From: Fulvia fulva
Lineage: Eukaryota; Ascomycota; Dothideomycetes; Mycosphaerellales; Mycosphaerellaceae
Length of the DNA: 64,000 nt
Direction of reading: 5' to 3'
NCBI RefSeq assembly: GCF_020509005.1
Contig: NC_063024.1
Span: 992,001 to 1,056,000 of the forward strand
Of this stretch, positions 58,068-64,000 are shown in pieces. The position numbers and the translations under genes were made by a program. Under the pieces are notes generated by a model that was given only the letters and a program-made list of their open reading frames with translations, was not told where the DNA came from and did no database searches. Position 1 is the first letter of the stretch. Every line of letters starts with the position of its first letter.

Positions 58068-59996
58068 ATGGCAGATCACAAGATTCAAGGTGATCTTGGC
58101 GAGCATGGATTGAATGACAGCCATCGACCGTTGACTATTACCCAAGATGGCAAGCAGTCACCGACCAGCTCGATCACGGCGCCCAACACGCCTGACAACG
58201 ACATCGAAGATGGCAGAGAAGTCATCAACCCTCATGGCAGTGTCACGAAAGTCGAAGCCTTCAACAGAGTCCTCCGCACCTCTGGCAAGGGAAAGCTGCT
58301 ACTATACACCTTAGCCGTGTCGATCGGCCTGACCATGTTCGCATACTCCATGGACCAAGGCACTACATACCTCTTCAACGCCATCGCTGCTTCAGCTTTC
58401 CGGCGTCACTCATCGCTCGGGGCCATCAACACTGCAGGCCAGCTAGTCCGCTCCATCTCAAAGCCATTCCTGGGAAAGCTCGCAGACATCACCTCCCGGC
58501 CAACGACATACGTAGTCGTCCTCATCTTCTACGCCGTTGGCTTTGCCGTCGCCGCCAGCGGCCAGAGTATCGCTGCATACACCATCGGCACCTGCTTCAC
58601 GGCATTCGGCAAGTCAGGCATCGATCTCCTCGGCGACATCATTGTTGCAGACATGACTAGTCTCCAATGGAGAGGCTTCTTCGTCTCTCTCCTAGGTCTT
58701 CCCTTCATCGTCACAGTCTTCATAGACGGCTTCATCTCCGATGCTTTCCTTCCGGACAAATGGCGCTGGGGCTTGGGCATGTTCGCAATCATGGTACCCG
58801 TGCTCCTTATCCCCCCCATCATCACACTGTACGCTATGCAGCACAAAGCGAAGAAACTCAACATGGTGTCCATGGGCGGTAGCAAGCTCGCCCGCACAGG
58901 CCAGGTCAATAACATAAACAAGAAGTCATACTTGCAACTCGCCTGGCAAGGCATAATCGACATCGACCTCCTCGGTCTCCTCCTCCTCGGCTTCGGCTTC
59001 GCCCTAATCCTCCTCTCCCTAAATCTCTACACCACCGCAAAAGGCGGTTTCTCCAACCCCAGCATAATCGCCATGCTCGCCATCGATCTAATCCTCCTGA
59101 TCACCTTCCTCCTCTTCGAAATCTACATCGCCCCCAAACCCTGCTGCTCCCGCCGCATCTTAATCAACAAAGCATTCATCTCCGCCCTCGGAATCGACAT
59201 CTTCGGCCTGCTGGCGAGCGGGATCCATTCCCTCTACTTCCCCTCCTACATCCTCGTAGCGAAGGACTGGAATCTGTATAACACGAACCTCTTCACCAAC
59301 ACCGTGACCCTCGTTCTCGTGGTCCTCGGCCCTATCGCAGGTCTCATCCTAGCCAAGACACACCGCTTCAAATTCCTCATGCTCCTCGGCGCAATTCTCC
59401 AACTCATCGGCTACGGAATCCAACTCAACAGCCCTCTCGCCACCACCAATACCGCACAACTAGTGATCTCCCAAATCCTCTCCGGCTGCGGCTCCTTCAC
59501 AGTAGTAGGCGCACGCGTAGGATCCCAAGCTTCGGTTCCCCACGAAGACCTCGCATCGATCATCGCACAGCTCTCCCTCTGGTCCTCCTTAGCATCCTCA
59601 ATCGGCTTCACGATCGCGGGCGTGGTCTGGGGCGATAGAATGTTGCCGTGGATGAGGGAGGAGTGTCCACCTGAAGTGAGCTCCGCAGAGCTGAGGAAAA
59701 TATACGGCTCAATCAAGACGCTCCGCGACTATCCTTGGATGTCGACGATTCGGGAGTGTGGGGTGAGGGCGTATCAGAGGACTAATGGGGTGTTGTTTAT
59801 TGTGGCGGTGGCGCCGGCGGCGGTGGCGTTGGTGTTTTGCTTTTTGATGCCGGATTATTACCTTGGAAAGCAACACAACCTCGTCAGCAATACTCGACCG
59901 GATGGCGAGGCGGTTGAGGATGTTCACAGTGAGGAGGATCGAGGGCAGCTAAGGCCGAGAAGCGCCTTGGGGAGGTTTTGGAATATGGGGGCATGA
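58068..59996 (+). CDS. Siderophore-iron transporter, MFS family
   Basis: This 14-span proton-coupled importer resembles Mir/Str/Arn siderophore transporters. The single exon codes 642 residues. After an 80-residue hydrophilic N-terminus come YTLAVSIGLTMFAYSMDQGTTYLFN, a typical first span of this group, then SISKPFLGKLADITSRPTTY, FGKSGIDLLGDIIVADMTSLQWRGF and the central hydrophilic loop. The later spans include GLLASGIHSLYFPSYILVAKDW and SQILSGCGSFTVVGARVGSQASVPHEDLASI (split phrase), and the C-tail is charged. The substrate siderophore cannot be named from sequence. Iron-responsive GATA control is usual in the family; no site was verified here. Confidence 0.87.
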   Translation: MADHKIQGDLGEHGLNDSHRPLTITQDGKQSPTSSITAPNTPDNDIEDGREVINPHGSVTKVEAFNRVLRTSGKGKLLLYTLAVSIGLTMFAYSMDQGTTYLFNAIAASAFRRHSSLGAINTAGQLVRSISKPFLGKLADITSRPTTYVVVLIFYAVGFAVAASGQSIAAYTIGTCFTAFGKSGIDLLGDIIVADMTSLQWRGFFVSLLGLPFIVTVFIDGFISDAFLPDKWRWGLGMFAIMVPVLLIPPIITLYAMQHKAKKLNMVSMGGSKLARTGQVNNINKKSYLQLAWQGIIDIDLLGLLLLGFGFALILLSLNLYTTAKGGFSNPSIIAMLAIDLILLITFLLFEIYIAPKPCCSRRILINKAFISALGIDIFGLLASGIHSLYFPSYILVAKDWNLYNTNLFTNTVTLVLVVLGPIAGLILAKTHRFKFLMLLGAILQLIGYGIQLNSPLATTNTAQLVISQILSGCGSFTVVGARVGSQASVPHEDLASIIAQLSLWSSLASSIGFTIAGVVWGDRMLPWMREECPPEVSSAELRKIYGSIKTLRDYPWMSTIRECGVRAYQRTNGVLFIVAVAPAAVALVFCFLMPDYYLGKQHNLVSNTRPDGEAVEDVHSEEDRGQLRPRSALGRFWNMGA

Positions 59997-60028
59997 TCTG
60001 CTTTAGGAGATTCATGTACTCTTTCTTG

Positions 60029-60805
60029 TCATCGTATCGTCAACCTTGGTATGCCTCGCCTCTCGCAGTCACCTTCGAGCTCCGCTCTGATTTGCCTTCC
60101 GTGCGGCTCTCGAGCTTCTACAGTCCCGCCAACCTTACGCATAATATGTTTGACCTCAAGCTCGATTCGCTCTGTACCATCACCCGATAACTCTGCTTTT
60201 CCCGCAGGCCTAGCGTCAGATGATACGAGATTTCTCTGCCCCCTTTTCTTTTTGGTGCCGATCTCCTGCGCCAAATCAGGAATCCCAGCATCGCTGAGAC
60301 AAGTACACCCAAACCAACGCCAACTCCGATACCAGCATATGTGGCGCTCGACAGGTTATTGGTTGGTGTATTTGACGGTGTGGAGGCTAGGGCTGTTGTC
60401 ACGTATACGGTAGTCTTCGCAGCTCCTTGACTTGCGGTCGCACGGCTTGTGATAGACGGTGACAGCTCTGCACCTGATGTTGGGGCCTGAGTAGCAACAC
60501 TCAAGCTCGAGTAGAATAGTCCGGGCAAAGTACCTAAAGTCTGGCTTGCACTGGTATATGTCGCGGCAAATCCTATGGTCGTAGTCAACTCGAAGCGCGT
60601 GTCTGTCGATGCGCTCGATGAAACTGCCGTTGACATGTTAAAGCCGACATGTAATGTGAGGCAGTGATGTCCCTTCAAGAGAGCACTGACAGAAGTCGTC
60701 GAGGCCCGAGCCGCTAGCAGTTGTTACCGAATTTGTTGCTGGGAAGACAATATCTGGCACGTGTGTAATAGTGATCCAGCCGACACTCTCTTGGCGTTTA
60801 TGCAT
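60029..60805 (-). CDS. Ser/Thr-rich single-pass membrane protein, frame broken in the cytosolic tail
   Basis: The family is not named; the layout resembles fungal wall-stress-sensor-like or Mid2-like proteins. Exon 1 may be 60691-60805 (MHKRQESVGW..), joined by a GTCAGT..GGCAG intron to 60623. A Ser/Thr-rich ectodomain is followed by a Gly-rich span (YAGIGVGVGLGVLVSAMLGFLIW) and a basic stop-transfer stretch (RRRSAPKRK). At a run of A and G bases near 60240-60260 the frame must shift by one base for the tail to continue as KAELSGDGTERIELEVKHI to the stop at 60029. That tail wording is common in such proteins. The shift may be an assembly indel or a real mutation. Confidence 0.5.
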
Positions 60806-61261
60806 TGTCGCCTAGGTCGTTGATTCAAGCTGGTGCATGGAACAAATGTCTCTACTTTCCAGCAGTGAGCAGGTGTGCGTCTCATAGATCTCTCAGCTCC
60901 TGAAACTGTGAACTGGAGAGTCTCCAAGATGTCGCAACGTCGTAGCCGCCAGGCAGGCCTACCATCATGCAGTGCTACCAGAATTTGTGCCTGTGCACTG
61001 GCAACAAAGAGAATGCTCCGATGCTTTTACACCTCGATTGCGCCACATTACTAGGTTTGGAACTTGGCTTGATGAACGGCTCAGCGCGACATCGGGCTTT
61101 CAGCTGAGGTAGATGGCACTCGGCTTGAGGCACCGGTCCCGGGACCTTCATGAACTTTACTGATACTGAAGAACTTGCGGCGCCGCTTCCTGGATATTGA
61201 TTGGGTGTGTGAAGTGGAAGCAATAGATGGACGAAACTTCTCCAAGCTCACGGGGTCAATC
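60806..61261. other. Intergenic
   Basis: About 450 bases; a frame at 61081-61434 overlaps the end of the transporter in another frame and is not supported as a gene. Confidence 0.3.
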
Positions 61262-62693
61262 TCAAGCTCTCCTCGCAAGACCTGCTCCAGCCCTCGACCA
61301 CCTAGTAACCATAACAAGCGCCCCACCTGCGAGTAGTGTCGCACCGCAGAACGCTTGCAGCCCCGTCCAAGCATTGTTGTCGCCCAGTATAACACCAGCG
61401 ATAGGTGTACCAATGAGGAGTCCCAGCGCGGCACAAAATGTGTTCATGCCTAGCCGACCACCAACGAACGGTACTGAGGTCGTGTGTGATACTGACGACA
61501 GTGGAAGGCTGCAGACTCACGAAGGCTCCGCTGAAGCATCCATATAGCAGCGACCATACCAGAAGTCCGCCGACACTTGCGTGTGCCGGTATTGCGATCC
61601 AGCAGAAGCCGAGAATACCAGCTACCACCGTACAGAAGCTGAGCATGTTCAGAGGTCCCAAGTAGTCGGCCGCGAAGCCCGGCAAGATGCGACCAGCAAC
61701 ACTGCCGGCCGAAAGGATTGGAAGCATGTAGAACGCCATGATGTCGTCAAGTCCAGCTTTCGTGGAGGAGAAGGTTGAGATGTAGAAGAACGGGATGTAC
61801 AGCCCGATGAAGCCAACGAAGCTAGCAAGTGAGAAGAGGCTGAAGGGGAGCTCCTTGAAGCCGCTAAAGTCGATGATGTTCTTCCTCGGTGCAGCGGGTA
61901 TTGCGCGTTGCTTGATGCATACGCAGGGAATGACGAGGGTGCCAAGTGCCATGAAGCCCAGGATCCTGGTTGCCCAGCCGAAGCTCAGATGGTGGACATC
62001 GATAAGGCGATGGAACACAATGGTATATATGACGCCTCCTAAGCTGGACCCACTGGCTGCGAGACCTATCGCGAAAGAGCGCTTAGTGCTGAAGTAGGAT
62101 GGCACGATGGCAATGCTAACAATGAAAAGTCCGCCGTGACCGATGCCCATGCACAGGCCTTGTGCGAGCATTAGTTGCCAGTAAGTCGTGCAGAGAGAAG
62201 TCATCATCATGCCAAAGACCACCATGAGTGTGCCGGCAATAACCAGAGTACGACCATATCCTCGATCGAAAGCTGGTCCTGCGAAGATGGTGCAGCAGCA
62301 AAGCAAAAATGCCTCGATGCTGCCGATCCAGGAGAGGTTGCTTTCGGTCTCGTAGGGTATTAGCGTCGACTTGTAGTACGACTGGAAGACCCCGAAGGCG
62401 TTGATAAGACCCCATGAGTTGAAGAAGAGGAAGAAACCTGATGTGACCTGGAACCATGCGGTGAAGCCGCCATCGGGGATGTAAGGCGAAGCAGGTACCG
62501 AGAGATGTGAGGAAGAGATCTCGAGAGGTGATCCATCTGTGCTGTACTTTCGTAGCGTGTCGCTTTGGTCTTGCTGCTGGTGGTGTAGATGTTGTTCCTG
62601 CTTCTCCGGGTCATCTACATACGAGTGTGCTCGCGATGTGTATGGCGTCTCTTCCTTCTCGAAGGATTCTCTGTGACTTTGCGGTGCAGCCAT
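61262..62693 (-). CDS. MFS monocarboxylate-transporter-like permease, frame broken near the C-terminus
   Basis: This 12-span permease belongs to the fungal MCT-like group. The N-terminus is hydrophilic, then PDGGFTAWFQVTSGFFLFF, a group hallmark, GVFQSYYKSTLI, and SWIGSIEAFLLC. Later blocks include MGIGHGGLFIVSIAIVPSYF and RKNIIDFSGFKELPF. After GAFVSLQPSTVVSITHDLST the expected next words (GGRLGMNTFCAALGLLIGTPIAG) occur only in another frame. The junction contains a CGTT tandem duplication (CGTTCGTT); removing one unit restores the family wording exactly. Read as it stands, translation ends at 61302; the shifted frame ends at 61262. Substrate unknown. Confidence 0.75.
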
Positions 62694-63292
62694 GTCATCA
62701 CGCTGTAATCAGTGACGGCATGAAGAGGAAAGTAATCGAAGACTATACATATCCTTGCATTCATGGTGGCCAAAGCAAGCATTTTCTGTTGCCGTCCAGG
62801 TCACTTTCTGAGGTACCGAGTGCCTATACCGAAGTCGCGAAGTCGCACAAAGCATAGACCACACACACAATGGTGCGACATTATATCAGACCGCGAGACC
62901 GGCAGCTGAGGAGGATCAGGTCGGTACTCGTGGTTGCAATGGCTGCAGACCCGAAAACTCGGTCCTTCTGTGGCGCATCCCGATCTTTCGGCTGACGATG
63001 TCGGCTTCGTTCTGGGTGTTCGCTTTCACGCCGTGAAAGTCGTTACCACCTACCGTTAGCATTTCTGATCACTTTTGTACATCGGGCATTGACGATGTGC
63101 TTGATAGTATGTTGATGGAGGAAGGGACGAGGAAAGAAGTCAAACAACCTTGGAAGTCAGCAGCGCGATCGGCCCGCCCGCAACCTCAGCCGACTCCCGA
63201 GAATCTGCAATCTTCAACAACCACACCACATCACCTCCTACCCAGAACAGCTCTTTCCACATCTACAGCATGTCTCTTAACACCCTGTCACC
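62694..63292. other. Intergenic, divergent promoters
   Basis: About 600 bases between the MCT-like gene and Yae1. No supported gene. Confidence 0.35.
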
Positions 63293-63925
63293 ATGCTCCG
63301 CGACCGACCACCCTTGGGTCCGCGCGACGACGAGCTCTTTATGAGCGCCCCAGGCAACGACGATGAACAACCACACAGCATTGGCTATGAGCCACAGCAC
63401 ACAGATCCCCTTGACGACGTCTTTGGATCCGCACCCTCATCGCCCAACCTAGCCGGCCGTGAGGGAACTCATGCGACCAACACAGACCACTCCGACATAC
63501 CCCGCCTCCGCAGCATTCACGTCACCAACGGCTACCGTGAAGGCATAGCCGTGAGCAAAGAACAGCACATCCAAGCGGGCTTCGATGAGGGTTTCAGCTT
63601 GGGCGGGGAGATTGGCATGAAAGTTGGGTACATACTAGGAGTTTTAGAGGGAATCGCGAAAGCTATCGCGAGGGCGGAGGATGAGAGGGTGAAAAAGTTG
63701 TGGGAGGATGCCCAAGAGGAGTTGAAGATGGAGAAGATTTTGGGAGAGGAGTACTTCGGGCGTGATGGCATTTGGAAGTATGATGTCCCGGGCCAAGATG
63801 TGGAGGGGCAGGGGAGCGTTACGTTTGGGAACGTTGCGAGGCATCATCCTGTTGTGAGGCAGTGGAGGGGTATTGTGGATGTGCTGGCGAGGGAGTGCGG
63901 GTTGGCACTCGAGGGTGACGAGTGA
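63293..63925 (+). CDS. YAE1: Yae1, adaptor for Fe-S insertion into the ABC protein Rli1
   Basis: Yae1 acts with Lto1 to bring the cytosolic Fe-S targeting complex to Rli1 (ABCE1). The signature deca-GX3 repeat is visible at about residues 80-125: GYREGIAVSKEQHIQAGFDE, then GFSLGGEIGMKVGYILGVLEG. The N-terminal 75 residues are variable and acidic. The product is 210 residues in a single exon, starting at ATG 63293 with a CACC context. The stop lies 75 bases from the window edge. Confidence 0.85.
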   Translation: MLRDRPPLGPRDDELFMSAPGNDDEQPHSIGYEPQHTDPLDDVFGSAPSSPNLAGREGTHATNTDHSDIPRLRSIHVTNGYREGIAVSKEQHIQAGFDEGFSLGGEIGMKVGYILGVLEGIAKAIARAEDERVKKLWEDAQEELKMEKILGEEYFGRDGIWKYDVPGQDVEGQGSVTFGNVARHHPVVRQWRGIVDVLARECGLALEGDE

Positions 63926-64000
63926 TGACTATATGGCCATGCCGATAATGAGTAGACGAGCCTGCCTCGATTTCCAAGAAGCATGACCTGCACGACCCGC

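Overview
This is a stretch of nuclear DNA from a filamentous ascomycete fungus. The evidence is compact genes with 45-160 nt GT-AG introns and CTNAC branch sites, and ascomycete-type versions of Isd11, ATP sulfurylase, PAPS reductase, a SUR7-family protein, Sec2 and siderophore and sugar transporters. Protein wording resembles Dothideomycetes (Mycosphaerellales-like), but that placement is inference. I see no rRNA, no convincing tRNA, no CRISPR array and no intact transposon.

Layout. (1) Positions 1-4921, minus strand: a secreted protein of unknown family made of at least five diverged copies of a roughly 215-240-residue domain; the reading frame breaks three times, each time in a linker. (2) 5.5-12.9 kb: a Vma22-like V-ATPase assembly factor head-to-head with a mitochondrial Mgr3-like TPR protein, a poor 1.7 kb stretch with a diverged duplication and a perfect hairpin, the LYR protein Isd11, and an unrecognised charged protein. 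(3) 15-25 kb: a sugar/polyol transporter, a six-repeat SANT/HTH protein with a mitochondrial-looking N-terminus, a purple acid phosphatase, an aminoglycoside-phosphotransferase-like kinase and a large unknown membrane-anchored protein. (4) 25-32 kb: a decayed carboxylesterase, siroheme synthase (MET1), the RAVE subunit Rav2/Rogdi and a SUR7-family membrane protein. (5) 32.5-41.8 kb: a coiled-coil unknown divergent from a nine-exon Hsp70-like ATPase; LRP1/Rrp47 divergent from a SET-domain methyltransferase; PDCD5; and a disrupted unknown gene. (6) 43-48 kb: PAPS reductase (MET16) and ATP sulfurylase (MET3). (7) 49-64 kb: an internally duplicated CXC/zinc protein, an RBM5/10-like G-patch splicing protein, the Rab exchange factor Sec2, a siderophore transporter, a frame-broken Ser/Thr-rich single-pass protein, a frame-broken monocarboxylate-type transporter and Yae1.

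How the genes relate. Most are housekeeping neighbours without an operon logic. Three points stand out: three sulfate-assimilation genes (MET1, MET16, MET3) lie within 21 kb; two V-ATPase assembly factors (Vma22, Rav2) share the window; and several genes touch iron or Fe-S metabolism (Isd11, Yae1, siroheme synthase, siderophore transporter). The least explained items are the five-unit secreted protein, the duplicated CXC protein, the six-repeat SANT protein and the coiled-coil/Hsp70-like divergent pair. Exon boundaries were read by eye from splice signals and frame and have not been tested against transcripts.
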